DNA of 64,000 nucleotides from Flavivirga abyssicola. GTDB taxonomy: Bacteria; Bacteroidota; Bacteroidia; Flavobacteriales; Flavobacteriaceae. Every line of letters starts with the position of its first letter. The stretch's first letter is position 1. A model generated the notes under the pieces. That model was not told the origin of the DNA. It did not search any database and saw only the letters and a list, made by a program, of their open reading frames with translations. Positions 1 through 8,275 of the stretch are shown here, piece by piece. The stretch is from positions 1,785,001 to 1,849,000 of the forward strand of contig NZ_CP141266.1 of NCBI RefSeq assembly GCF_030540775.2. The letters are read 5' to 3'. Both the position numbers and the translations under genes were made by a program.

Positions 1-34
1 GTATTATGATTCTCTTTTTTAGTAAATTCTTCAT
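1..34 (-). CDS. 5' end of a gene downstream of rnpA (cut by window edge)
   Basis: An ATG at 34 opens a reading frame MKNLLKKRIII that runs off the left edge. It starts 16 bases after the rnpA stop, on the same strand. The basic-then-hydrophobic start looks like the beginning of a signal peptide or membrane anchor. In many flavobacteria the gene following rnpA is an S41 C-terminal processing peptidase, which would fit, but only 11 codons are visible, so the product is an inference from neighbourhood alone. Confidence 0.45.
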   Translation of the reverse strand, partial: MKNLLKKRIII

Positions 35-50
35 AATGGAAGGGTATTAT

Positions 51-425
51 TTATTCTGAAACTTTGCTGGAAAATTTTTCAAACACATGTTTCATTTTAG
101 ACTCTATTTGGGTTAGGGTTGGTTTGTCTTTGCCAATGTACAAAATCATAAACGCATATTGTGTTGTAATGTTGTTAAAATACATGGTTTTGTTCAGCCT
201 GTAAACTTCTCTTAATAGACGTTTTATGCGATTTCTATCAACGGCAGTTTTAAAATTTCGCTTACTTACAGAGACCCCTGTTTTGGCTATAATATCCTCA
301 TCAAAAATGGTTTTAAAATAAACTAAACGTAAAGGAAAAGCCGAAACAGATTGTCCTTCGCTAAACAATTGTTCAATAAGCTTTTTGCTTTTAAGTTTTT
401 CTTTTTTAGGATATGACTTAGACAT
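51..425 (-). CDS. rnpA: Ribonuclease P protein component
   Basis: Small basic protein that binds RNase P RNA and helps it mature the 5' ends of tRNAs. The family core is clear: KTGVSVSKRNFKTAVDRNR followed by IKRLLRE, i.e. the RNR signature near residues 64-66. I start at the ATG at 425 (MSKSYPKKEKL, 124 aa), not at the ATG at 485. The extra 20 residues of the longer frame are purely hydrophobic and are not part of this cytosolic family, and 124 aa is a normal length. The usual neighbour rpmH is not adjacent here; the next gene rightward is divergent. Confidence 0.95.
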   Translation of the reverse strand: MSKSYPKKEKLKSKKLIEQLFSEGQSVSAFPLRLVYFKTIFDEDIIAKTGVSVSKRNFKTAVDRNRIKRLLREVYRLNKTMYFNNITTQYAFMILYIGKDKPTLTQIESKMKHVFEKFSSKVSE

Positions 426-558
426 AAATAAAAATATGACTACAAAAATAACAATAACAATTAACACCTCACTAGCAATTGCCATGCATGATAAAAATCA
501 TATTTAAAATCGTTGAACTTCAGTAATTTAATAGTTTAAAAGATTAAACATTATAACA

Positions 559-2409
559 ATGGGTGATTTAAATGTTACAAAGCTAAAGACTAAAAAAGAT
601 CGTGCTAATTATATCTATCATTTATTAAACGATATTAAAGCGCTTGATTTGATGATTGAAAAAAATCTTATTGAAGAAGGTGTTTTTAGAATAGGTGCCG
701 AACAAGAGTTTTGTTTAGTTAACAATGAATTTTTACCGGAAAGCAAATCTTTAGAACTTTTAAAAGATATTGATGACGATCATTTTACAACAGAGATCAG
801 TAATTATAATCTTGAGATAAACCTGGATGCTTTACCATTGGGTGATACTTGTTTTTCACAATTGCACAAGCAGTTAAAGGTGTTAATGGAAAAGGCAAAA
901 AAAGCCGCGTCAAAAAGAGGCATTAAAATAATACTAACAGGTATTTTGCCATCGCTTTCTATCAATAATGCCAATGAACAGCATATGACTAATGTGGAAC
1001 GCTATTCTGTTTTAAATGATGCTATTAAAGGGATTAGACAACAAAATTTTGATATTCATATTAAAGGATCAGACGAATTAAATTTATTGCACGATTCGGT
1101 TATGTTAGAAGGTTGCAATACCAGTTTTCAAATGCATTTACAATTAAACCCAAAGACTTTTGTAGATAATTATAACTGGGCACAAGCTATTTCCGGGCCT
1201 GTTTTAAGCGCATGTACCAATTCGCCATTACTGTTTGGAAAAGAACTTTGGAGTGAAACCCGAATAGCGCTATTTACACAAAGTATCGATACCAGGGCGA
1301 ATTCTTATTTATTGAATGAAAAACAATCTCGGGTTAGCTTTGGTAACAAATGGCAAACGGGGTCTGTAACAGATATTTTTAAAGACAATATTTCCAGATT
1401 TAGGAGTTTTATCACCACCGATTTTATTAAAGATAGTGTAGATATGCTAAACAACAACGAGATGCCAGGGTTAAGAGCTTTGGGCTTACATAACGGTACT
1501 GTTTATCCGTGGAATCGGGTTTGCTATGGAAAAACAGATGGCAGACCAAACTTGAGAATAGAAAACAGATATATTCCTTCTGGACCAACGCTAACAGATG
1601 AAATTGCAAATATGGTATTTTGGGTGGGAGTTATGTTAGGGAAACCTAAAAAGTATAATAACATCCATAAGCAATGGGATTTTAAAGATGTAAAATCAAA
1701 CTTTTTTAATGCAGCACGCTATGGCATGGCAGCCCAATTTTATTGGAACGGAAGGTATGTTGCCAGCTACAATTTAATATTGAATGAACTTCTACCTATG
1801 GCATATAGAGGGTTATATAGCGTTGGAGTGACACCAAAAGATGCAGAGTATTATTTAAGAGTTATTGAAAACAGAGTGCAGTCCTATAGTGGTTCAGAGT
1901 GGTTAGTTAGAAATTACAGGCGATTATTAAAAAATCATAAACGCTTTAAGGCTATGCAGATCTTAACCTCTAAAATGTATGAAAAGCAAGAGAAAGGATA
2001 TCCGGTTTCTACTTGGGGCAAAGTACTAGAAAGTACACAGTTACCTATTAAATATCACCATATTGTAAAGCATATTATGAATTCTGATATTTTTTCTGTC
2101 GATAAAAAAGACAGTGTTGAATTGGTTTTAAATATTATGAAGTGGAAAAACATACACCACATGCCTGTTATAAATAACGACAGGGAATTGATTGGTTTAA
2201 TAACCTGGACAGATGTTAACTCGTATCTAGAACAACCAAAACGACAAAACGATGCCGTTAATAAAATAATGAAAACGGATGTTGTTACAACTCACGAGTA
2301 CATGCCCGTTAAAGTCGCAAAAGAACTCATGGAGAAAAATAATATAGGATGCCTTCCGGTAGTAAAACAAGACAAATTAGTAGGCTTAATCACAAGAAAC
2401 GATTTTTAA
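559..2409 (+). CDS. GCS2-type carboxylate-amine ligase with C-terminal CBS pair
   Basis: 616 aa. The N-terminal two thirds match the glutamate-cysteine ligase GCS2 family: RIGAEQEFCLV with the ATP/Mg-binding acidic residues near the start, ISNYNLEINLD, then GCNTSFQMHLQ and RIENRYIPSGPT. The last ~130 residues are two CBS domains (HHMPVINNDRELIGLITW and GCLPVVKQDKLVGLITRND), which suggests control by adenine nucleotides. It is known only by family: an ATP-dependent ligase joining a carboxylate to an amine, with the substrate unknown. The stop is 3 bases before the next gene, an aspartoacylase-like deacylase, so the two are almost certainly cotranscribed and may make and break the same amide. 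The ATG at 559 is the only reasonable start. Confidence 0.88.
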   Translation: MGDLNVTKLKTKKDRANYIYHLLNDIKALDLMIEKNLIEEGVFRIGAEQEFCLVNNEFLPESKSLELLKDIDDDHFTTEISNYNLEINLDALPLGDTCFSQLHKQLKVLMEKAKKAASKRGIKIILTGILPSLSINNANEQHMTNVERYSVLNDAIKGIRQQNFDIHIKGSDELNLLHDSVMLEGCNTSFQMHLQLNPKTFVDNYNWAQAISGPVLSACTNSPLLFGKELWSETRIALFTQSIDTRANSYLLNEKQSRVSFGNKWQTGSVTDIFKDNISRFRSFITTDFIKDSVDMLNNNEMPGLRALGLHNGTVYPWNRVCYGKTDGRPNLRIENRYIPSGPTLTDEIANMVFWVGVMLGKPKKYNNIHKQWDFKDVKSNFFNAARYGMAAQFYWNGRYVASYNLILNELLPMAYRGLYSVGVTPKDAEYYLRVIENRVQSYSGSEWLVRNYRRLLKNHKRFKAMQILTSKMYEKQEKGYPVSTWGKVLESTQLPIKYHHIVKHIMNSDIFSVDKKDSVELVLNIMKWKNIHHMPVINNDRELIGLITWTDVNSYLEQPKRQNDAVNKIMKTDVVTTHEYMPVKVAKELMEKNNIGCLPVVKQDKLVGLITRNDF

Positions 2410-2412
2410 TTC

Positions 2413-3603
2413 ATGGTTGATGTATACAGTAAAGCAAGAGATAACAATGTCATTGTAAACAGAATACTTGGTAAAGTTGAAGGATTAAAACCAGGACCAA
2501 CTATGGTTTTTTTTGGTGGGATTCACGGTAATGAAACTTCAGGGGTTTTTGCTTTAAAAGAAACTTTAGAAGCTATTAACCCGTTACAAGCCGCAGGTAC
2601 TATTTATGCTATTTTAGGTAATTTGAAAGCCCTTGAATTACATCAAAGATATCTTAAAGAAGATTTAAACCGACTCTGGACTAAAGAGCGTATAGAAGCT
2701 ATTAAAAAGAAACCTATTTTAAACGATGATGAAGTAGAATTATTAGAACTTTTAAATATTTTAAATGCCATTTTAGAAACCGAGAAACCACCTTTTTATT
2801 TTATAGACCTGCACACAACTTCGAGCAAAACCTTGCCATTTATAACCATTAACGATGCATTGATAAACCGAAAGTTTTCCAAACAGTTTCCGGTGCCTAT
2901 TGTACTAGGAATTGAAGAATATTTAAATGGGCCATTATTAAGTTATATAAACGAATTAGGTTATGTGTCTTTGGGTTTTGAATCCGGACAGCACGACGAT
3001 TTAAGTTCGATTACAAACCATATCGCGTTTATTTATTTAGCTTTAGTGTTCTCTGGTATTTTAAAAGCAGATGATGTAACCAATTATTCAGACTATTATG
3101 AACAGTTAAAAACACAAGCAGCCCATGTTTCTGATGTTTTTGAAGTTATTTATCTTCATAAGATACAATCCCACGAAACCTTCACCATGATAAACGGGTT
3201 TAAAAGTTTTCAAGCCATTGATAAAGGCAAACCAGTAGCTGTGAGTAACGGTAGGCAATTAAAAGCAAAATATTATGGCCGTATTTTTATGCCTTTATAT
3301 CAAACTAAAGGCGTAGAAGGTTTTTTTATTATAAAACGTATAAACCCTTTTTATTTAAAATTATCAACGCTTTTAAGACGTGTTAGGTTTGATAACTTAT
3401 TAGTAGCCTTACCAGGTGTTTCCTGGTTAAAGAAAAGCGAAGGTGTTTTACAGGTAAATTTAAAAGTTGCCAGGTTTTTTGTTAAATCGTTTTTTCATTT
3501 GCTGGGGTACAGAAACAAACGATTTACAAGAACTCATTTAAGAATTTACAATCGTGAGCGTATTGCTAAAACAAGAATGTATAAAAAGGAACCTTGGTAT
3601 TAG
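2413..3603 (+). CDS. Succinylglutamate desuccinylase/aspartoacylase family zinc hydrolase
   Basis: 396 aa M14-like zinc amidohydrolase. Zinc ligands sit in FFGGIHGNETSG (His38, Glu41) and FIDLHTTSS (His134), with the substrate-binding DLNRLW near residues 84-89 and a likely catalytic Glu in GFESGQ. Members cleave N-acyl amino acids such as N-acetylaspartate or N-succinylglutamate; no arginine-catabolic ast genes are present here, so the true substrate is open. The C-terminal ~120 residues are longer than in AstE and rich in basic residues. Second gene of a two-gene operon with the GCS2/CBS ligase. Confidence 0.88.
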   Translation: MVDVYSKARDNNVIVNRILGKVEGLKPGPTMVFFGGIHGNETSGVFALKETLEAINPLQAAGTIYAILGNLKALELHQRYLKEDLNRLWTKERIEAIKKKPILNDDEVELLELLNILNAILETEKPPFYFIDLHTTSSKTLPFITINDALINRKFSKQFPVPIVLGIEEYLNGPLLSYINELGYVSLGFESGQHDDLSSITNHIAFIYLALVFSGILKADDVTNYSDYYEQLKTQAAHVSDVFEVIYLHKIQSHETFTMINGFKSFQAIDKGKPVAVSNGRQLKAKYYGRIFMPLYQTKGVEGFFIIKRINPFYLKLSTLLRRVRFDNLLVALPGVSWLKKSEGVLQVNLKVARFFVKSFFHLLGYRNKRFTRTHLRIYNRERIAKTRMYKKEPWY

Positions 3604-3793
3604 GATTTGGTTTTGGCGTGTTTAGAAGGAAAATCCAATGGTTAATCTAATAATATTTACTTATTGTTAAATATAGTTGTATATCCAAGGCTTGTATTAT
3701 GCTTTTAAAAATACCAGCCTTAGAAGTGTTTTTAAAAGTTGAAAAAAAAGGTTACTGCGGCTCATTTTTTCAGATTTTATAAAGGTATTAAAA

Positions 3794-3820
3794 AAGCGTA
3801 AGCTTTATTGGCTTACGCTT
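3794..3820 (-). terminator. Rho-independent terminator between convergent genes
   Basis: Ten-base stem aagcgtaagc/gcttacgctt with a 7-base loop. Read on the minus strand it is followed at once by a run of T, so it ends the minus-strand operon that finishes at 3837. It may also catch readthrough from the plus-strand gene ending at 3603. Confidence 0.85.
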
Positions 3821-3836
3821 AATTAGCTAAATTTAT

Positions 3837-4205
3837 TTATCCCACATGAGTAAATATCTTATTTACGATTTTCCACTCATCTTTAATTTTAGTTAGAGAT
3901 AAATAGTCATGGTAATTATAACCAAGCATAGGAACGTGTACTTTGGCCATGGCAATTTTACCCATAATATCAATACCTATAATTTTCATATTAAAAGGTT
4001 CGTTTAAATCATTTGGGCTTTGCCTGTTTTTAACACCTTCAAGATAGTCGTTTATACTTTTTAAGTAATCAACACCTTTAATATCCCCAAAGAGATACGT
4101 GTTTTCATGAAAGCAAGATTCCAGTTTGGTAACGTCTCCGTAATAAATGCCCTCAAAGTAATTGCTGATTAAATTTTCGATTGCTGTTAGATTTTCTTGA
4201 TACAT
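3837..4205 (-). CDS. NTF2-like (putative lumazine-binding/SnoaL-type) protein
   Basis: 122 aa, one cone-shaped NTF2-like fold by pattern: an N-terminal helix (ENLTAIENLISNYFEGIYYGD), then strands ending with the family's typical closing segment YLSLTKIKDEWKIVNKIFTH. Such proteins bind or isomerise small hydrophobic compounds; no catalytic residues can be assigned from sequence alone. Last gene of the operon tautomerase-SDR-NTF2, 9 bases after the SDR stop. The set of a tautomerase, an oxidoreductase and a cone-fold protein suggests handling of a small carbonyl or aromatic compound. Confidence 0.8.
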   Translation of the reverse strand: MYQENLTAIENLISNYFEGIYYGDVTKLESCFHENTYLFGDIKGVDYLKSINDYLEGVKNRQSPNDLNEPFNMKIIGIDIMGKIAMAKVHVPMLGYNYHDYLSLTKIKDEWKIVNKIFTHVG

Positions 4206-4214
4206 AATATGTTT

Positions 4215-4958
4215 TTAAATAGCATGTCCTGCCGTATGTCCGCCCGCTACATTAATAGTTTCTCCTGTTACAAAATTTGATGTTGCCAAATAATAAGCTG
4301 CTTCGGCTATGTCATTAGCCTCCCCTATTCTATTTAGTAAGTGTAGCCCAGCTAAACTGTCTGCATCTTCAATGCCTATTTTTCCTTGTAATGGGCTTCG
4401 TATAATTCCTGGCGCTATGGTATTAACTTTTATGTTGTTTTTTCCAAATTCGGCTGCCAATTGTCTTGTTAAAGCATGAACAGCACCTTTACTTGTTAGT
4501 GGTGCTGTTGCTGGAAATCCATCAATAGCATGTTCTACCAAAACAGTTCCTATGTTTATTATAGAACCATTTTGTTGTTTAATCATTTGTGGAATGACTG
4601 CTTGAGACGTAAAGTAAGTGCCTTTTAAGTTGACGTTCCAATAAAAGTCTAAATCTGTTTCTTTTACATCTAAAAAAGGCTTTGGAGAAAATACGCCCGC
4701 GTTATTGATTAGAACATCTACAGAGTTGAATTTTTCTAAAGCTAAAGTAACAAGCTTCTGCCCTGTTTCTTGTTTACTAATGTCTCCAGCTAAATAAGTT
4801 GCGTTTAAAGGAGAACCAAGTGCTTCATAAGCATTTTTTAAGTTGTCTTCGTTTGAAGAATTCATTACCACATTACTTTTTTTTGCTATAAAGTATTTTG
4901 CAATTTCTTTACCAATTCCGGAAGATGCGCCTGTAATAATTACTGTTTTGTTTTCCAT
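4215..4958 (-). CDS. Short-chain dehydrogenase/reductase (SDR), catalytic Tyr replaced
   Basis: 247 aa, classical SDR length. Rossmann signature TGASSGIGKE (residues 9-18), LINNAGVF (84-90), and the NGSIINIG strand. The active-site block reads APLTSKGAVHALTRQ: Lys157 is kept but the position four before it, normally Tyr in YxxxK, is Pro153. The usual preceding Ser region reads INIGTVL. Either the proton relay differs or the enzyme is not a standard NAD(P)H oxidoreductase. Sits 5 bases after the tautomerase stop and 9 before the NTF2-like gene, clearly in one operon. Confidence 0.9.
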   Translation of the reverse strand: MENKTVIITGASSGIGKEIAKYFIAKKSNVVMNSSNEDNLKNAYEALGSPLNATYLAGDISKQETGQKLVTLALEKFNSVDVLINNAGVFSPKPFLDVKETDLDFYWNVNLKGTYFTSQAVIPQMIKQQNGSIINIGTVLVEHAIDGFPATAPLTSKGAVHALTRQLAAEFGKNNIKVNTIAPGIIRSPLQGKIGIEDADSLAGLHLLNRIGEANDIAEAAYYLATSNFVTGETINVAGGHTAGHAI

Positions 4959-4963
4959 GGTTT

Positions 4964-5158
4964 TTATTTTTTAGTTCCTAAATATTGTTTCCCATTTACA
5001 CCCCAATTTTCGACGGGTACTTCGTCAATAACGACATGAGTTGTTTTTGGATTTTTGTTGAGTATATCAACGACTAGCTGTGTAGCACCTGCTATTAATT
5101 GACGTTTTTGTTCTTGTGTTACTTGCTCGTCAGTAACTTTAATGTTAATGTATGGCAT
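4964..5158 (-). CDS. 4-oxalocrotonate tautomerase family protein
   Basis: 64 aa, the usual length of a small tautomerase subunit. The sequence starts MPYINIKV, so removal of Met exposes the catalytic Pro1, and it contains the family's central THVVIDEVPVENWGVNGK block. These enzymes interconvert keto and enol forms of small acids, acting as hexamers. First gene of the tautomerase-SDR-NTF2 operon; its start lies 78 bases from the palindrome at 5236-5255, the presumed control site. Confidence 0.9.
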   Translation of the reverse strand: MPYINIKVTDEQVTQEQKRQLIAGATQLVVDILNKNPKTTHVVIDEVPVENWGVNGKQYLGTKK

Positions 5159-5235
5159 AACCTTTTTATTAAATTAATTGTCATACAAAGGTGCATTGCT
5201 ATGAGAATATTACGAAGGAGCTATGTCACTTCTTT

Positions 5236-5255
5236 AAAGTGATGTACATCACTTT
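5236..5255. promoter_or_regulatory. Perfect 20-bp palindrome, probable Crp/Fnr-family operator
   Basis: aaagtgatgtacatcacttt is a perfect inverted repeat. Its core GTGA-N6-TCAC has exactly the half-site spacing of Crp-type operators. A third half site tcactt at 5226-5231 overlaps in the opposite phase, forming a second, less perfect palindrome with aagtga. It lies between the Crp/Fnr gene (ending at 5274) and the tautomerase start at 5158, so it most likely controls the tautomerase operon through the adjacent regulator. Confidence 0.65.
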
Positions 5256-5273
5256 TATGAAAAAAGACAAGTA

Positions 5274-5837
5274 TTAGGAATTTAACCTGCTGAGTGTTTC
5301 TCTGGAAACGCCTAGATAAGCTGCAATCATTTTTTTAGGAACCCGCTGAAAAAGTTTTGGGTATTGTTCTAGAAGCAAATCATATTGCTCCTTAGTAGAG
5401 TTTTTTAACAATGATAAAATTCTGTTTTGAAGCGCAATTCGGCCCATTTTACTCTTTTTAGCCCAAAAGCGTTCCATTTTGTGCATTTGAGCCGTTAATT
5501 TATCTCTGTTTTCGAAAGAAATATACAGCAATTCACTGTCTTCAATACAATCGATAAACGTTTTGGATTCGGTTTGTTTTACAAAAGATTCGTAATCTGT
5601 AATCCACCAGTTTTCCATCCCAAATTGAAGGATGTGCTCTTTTCCGTTAGCATCAATAAAATAGCTTTTTAAGCAGCCTTTTATTATCCAGTATTCTTTA
5701 TTAACAATCTCCCCTTCTTGAACAATATATTGATGTTTACGCTTCTTTATTTGTTTAAAATGACTCAAGACAAAATCGAATTCTTCATCAGTAAGACTGA
5801 TTATTTCTTCAATATGTTGTCTAAGCGGATGTGCCAT
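5274..5837 (-). CDS. Crp/Fnr family transcriptional regulator
   Basis: 187 aa. N-terminal cyclic-nucleotide-binding-type beta barrel (HQYIVQEGEIVNKEYWIIKG, then KEHILQFGMENWW), a long dimerisation helix, and a C-terminal helix-turn-helix ending KKMIAAYLGVSRETLSRL. No cysteine cluster for an Fe-S centre and no canonical cAMP-contact Arg-Thr pair is seen, so the ligand is unknown. It follows the DUF1330 gene by 2 bases and is transcribed towards the tautomerase operon. It is the natural reader of the palindrome at 5236-5255. Confidence 0.9.
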   Translation of the reverse strand: MAHPLRQHIEEIISLTDEEFDFVLSHFKQIKKRKHQYIVQEGEIVNKEYWIIKGCLKSYFIDANGKEHILQFGMENWWITDYESFVKQTESKTFIDCIEDSELLYISFENRDKLTAQMHKMERFWAKKSKMGRIALQNRILSLLKNSTKEQYDLLLEQYPKLFQRVPKKMIAAYLGVSRETLSRLNS

Positions 5838-5839
5838 TT

Positions 5840-6262
5840 TTATGTTTCAAGTTGAGAAATAGGAAGCAATCTCGAATCTTCCAAGGAAGCCGTTCTATGA
5901 CCTGCATATTTTAAATATGCTTCGTTTTGAGCAAATTCCATAAACTTAGATACAGATTCGTGTTCTACTAATATTACCATGTCCCATTTTTCATTAGCTG
6001 GTCCAATAACGAAGCTGTCACTTTCTCCATAGAAAAGAATACTACTTCCTGCTTTTTTTAAGAAAGGTAATGTATGTTTTATGTACAATTTATAAGCCTC
6101 TTCTCCCGAAATTTCTTTTTCAGGTTTTATCGTTTCTAATCCTGAATAGTCAGCGGTTTTTTTGAATTTCAATAAATTGAGCATAACAACTTTTCCTTTT
6201 TGATGGAATTTTTGGTAAAATTCTATACCTGCTTCTTGTGTTACATCAGTATATTTTTCCAT
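5840..6262 (-). CDS. DUF1330 family protein
   Basis: 140 aa, a dimeric ferredoxin-like (alpha/beta barrel) protein: KVVMLNLLKFKK at the start, GEEAYKLYIKHTLPFLKKAG in the middle, and WDMVILVEHESVSKFMEF near the end, the pattern of DUF1330. The biochemical role of the family is not established. It starts 15 bases after the M1 peptidase stop and ends 2 bases before the Crp/Fnr regulator, so it is cotranscribed with the regulator. Confidence 0.8.
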   Translation of the reverse strand: MEKYTDVTQEAGIEFYQKFHQKGKVVMLNLLKFKKTADYSGLETIKPEKEISGEEAYKLYIKHTLPFLKKAGSSILFYGESDSFVIGPANEKWDMVILVEHESVSKFMEFAQNEAYLKYAGHRTASLEDSRLLPISQLET

Positions 6263-6277
6263 TTTTACAGGTCCCCC

Positions 6278-8098
6278 TTACTTCTTATTATTCTTTTTAT
6301 CCACATCTGCCATCATTCCTTTCGGATCAATTTCAACACTTTTAACGGCTTTTGAAGTTTCAAAAGTATACGTTGGGAATGCCCAAGCCCAATCTGCTTT
6401 TAAAGTCGCTGAGGTTGGCTTTTCGCCACGCATCATTTGTAATGGGATATAAAAATCTTCGGTAGTACCGTCTGTATAAGTTACAGTGACATCAATAGGC
6501 ATAGGCATCAAACCGATACGCTCTAAAGTGATGTTTTTTTCTTCTATATTTTTTACACCGTAATCTATGGTATTGGTGGTTTGCGCAAAATCCATTAAAT
6601 ACCAATCTAATTCTAAGCCAGATACTTTTTCGGCAGAACGTATAATACTGTTTGGTGTTGGATGCTTAAAAGCAAAGTCACTAAAATATTTTTTTATGGT
6701 TTTCTTTAAATTGTCCTCGCCAATAATATAACCCAGTTGTGCCAAGAACACAGCTCCTTTGCTGTATGCAGAAATACCATATGCCTGATTAAAATGATAA
6801 CGATCTGCATGTGTAGTAAGCGGTTGTTCTTTTCCAGATGTCGCTAAATAGATGTAATTCCCATAAGAACCAGCAAGCGGGTTCTTTTTATTACGATTCA
6901 TAACATCATTTTCGGCTAGCTCACTAATATAAGTAGTAAAACCTTCATCCATCCATTCATGTTTTGCTTCATTGGTAGCTAATAAAAACTGAAACCAGGT
7001 ATGTGCCATTTCGTGTGCCGTAACACCAACTAAACTTCCATAACTACGATTTCCTGTTATTAAAGTACACATAGCATATTCCATACCACCATCACCGCCC
7101 TGTATAACGGAATATTGCTTGTATGGGTACTTGCCAATATGTTTGCTGAAATACTGCATAAGCTCCACGGTTTTTGGCTGTAATTTTTTCCAACCATTCT
7201 TTTTTTCAGCATCTAAAGTGCTTTTATAGTAGAAATGTAATAATGGCCCATCTGGAACTTGTAATGTATCGTGAATATAATCTGGATCTGCAGCCCAAGT
7301 AAAGTCGTGTACTTTTGGTGCTTTATAATGCCATGTTATTTTACCGTTTTTAGCTGTCGCTTCTGGATTTTGTAGGTAACCTGTACCACCAACTACATAG
7401 TTTTCATCAATGCTTAACTTCACATCAAAGTCTCCCCAAACCCCGTGAAACTCACGACCAATATAGGGATCGGCATGCCATCCTTCAAAATCATATTCAG
7501 CTAATTTTGGGTACCATTGTGTCATAGATAATGCAACACCTTCTTTGCTGTTTCTTCCAGAACGACGTATTTGAACAGGGACTTGTGCATCAAAAACCAT
7601 ATTAAACGTTACGCTTTCTCCCGGTTGTATTGGTTTTGCAAGATCAACTTCTAAAACAGTTCCTACCGTTTCATGCTTTAAAGCCGTGCCGTTTTGTTTT
7701 AATGAATGGACTTTTATATAGCCTATTTCATTAGGTTTTAGTTTGCTAATTCTGTCTCCAACTCTCGAATCTGGATCTGCAATGGTACGAGAACGTACAT
7801 CCATTTCACTGCCTGGTTGAAAAGCATTAAAATATAAATGGTAGTAAACCCGATTTAAGACATCGGGTGAATTATTAGTATACACCAAGGTTTGATTTCC
7901 TTTGTATTGATAGGTATTTACATTCATATCAATTTCCATTTTGTAATCTACATGTTGTTGCCAATATGTATTTGATACTTGCGAGGACTGAGTTTGCGAA
8001 GTCGTTACAGTAGATGCTTTTTGTGTTGTTGTACTTTTTGAACTAGTACAGGAAATAAAAACACTTAAGCTTAAAATAGAAATAAGGAATCGTTTCAT
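6278..8098 (-). CDS. M1 family metallopeptidase, lipoprotein
   Basis: 606 aa zinc aminopeptidase. Zinc site HEMAH near residues 360-364, followed by the downstream ligand Glu in KHEWMDEGFTTYISE; the substrate-recognition segment GGDGGMEYA replaces the classical GAMEN box. The first residues MKRFLISILSLSVFISC are a lipoprotein signal with a lipobox ending at Cys17, so the protein is probably anchored in the outer or inner membrane facing out of the cytoplasm. A Ser/Thr-rich linker (residues 18-42) follows. Role: peptide degradation outside the cytoplasm. Next to another secreted peptidase at 8276. Confidence 0.93.
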   Translation of the reverse strand: MKRFLISILSLSVFISCTSSKSTTTQKASTVTTSQTQSSQVSNTYWQQHVDYKMEIDMNVNTYQYKGNQTLVYTNNSPDVLNRVYYHLYFNAFQPGSEMDVRSRTIADPDSRVGDRISKLKPNEIGYIKVHSLKQNGTALKHETVGTVLEVDLAKPIQPGESVTFNMVFDAQVPVQIRRSGRNSKEGVALSMTQWYPKLAEYDFEGWHADPYIGREFHGVWGDFDVKLSIDENYVVGGTGYLQNPEATAKNGKITWHYKAPKVHDFTWAADPDYIHDTLQVPDGPLLHFYYKSTLDAEKKNGWKKLQPKTVELMQYFSKHIGKYPYKQYSVIQGGDGGMEYAMCTLITGNRSYGSLVGVTAHEMAHTWFQFLLATNEAKHEWMDEGFTTYISELAENDVMNRNKKNPLAGSYGNYIYLATSGKEQPLTTHADRYHFNQAYGISAYSKGAVFLAQLGYIIGEDNLKKTIKKYFSDFAFKHPTPNSIIRSAEKVSGLELDWYLMDFAQTTNTIDYGVKNIEEKNITLERIGLMPMPIDVTVTYTDGTTEDFYIPLQMMRGEKPTSATLKADWAWAFPTYTFETSKAVKSVEIDPKGMMADVDKKNNKK

Positions 8099-8116
8099 AG
8101 TGTAAAATTAAGGGTT

Positions 8117-8257
8117 AAAAAGAGGCTGTTTAGAAAAATATTAGTGACTAAACGTTGTCTCATCGAGCGCAGTCGAGATGTCCTAACAGTAAAGACATTT
8201 AAAAGTTCTCGACTGCGCTCGAACGGACACCAAATGTTTTCTAAACAGCCTCTTTTT
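8117..8257. repeat. Long inverted-repeat element with nested gagcgcagtcga palindrome
   Basis: Outer arms agaggctgtttagaaaa and ttttctaaacagcctct (each within 20 bases) enclose a second pair, gagcgcagtcgaga and tctcgactgcgctc. The whole can fold into one hairpin, ending in TTTTTT on the plus side. The inner word recurs elsewhere in the window (11375, 15520), so this is a copy of a dispersed intergenic palindrome family. It probably also serves as a terminator for the gene 8276-9883. Confidence 0.75.
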
Positions 8258-8275
8258 TATTCATTTAAATTAATA

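Noticed and set aside
426-485. N-terminal membrane helix on RnpA
   Set aside because: The 20 extra hydrophobic residues of the longer frame are not part of this cytosolic family; an internal ATG gives the normal length.
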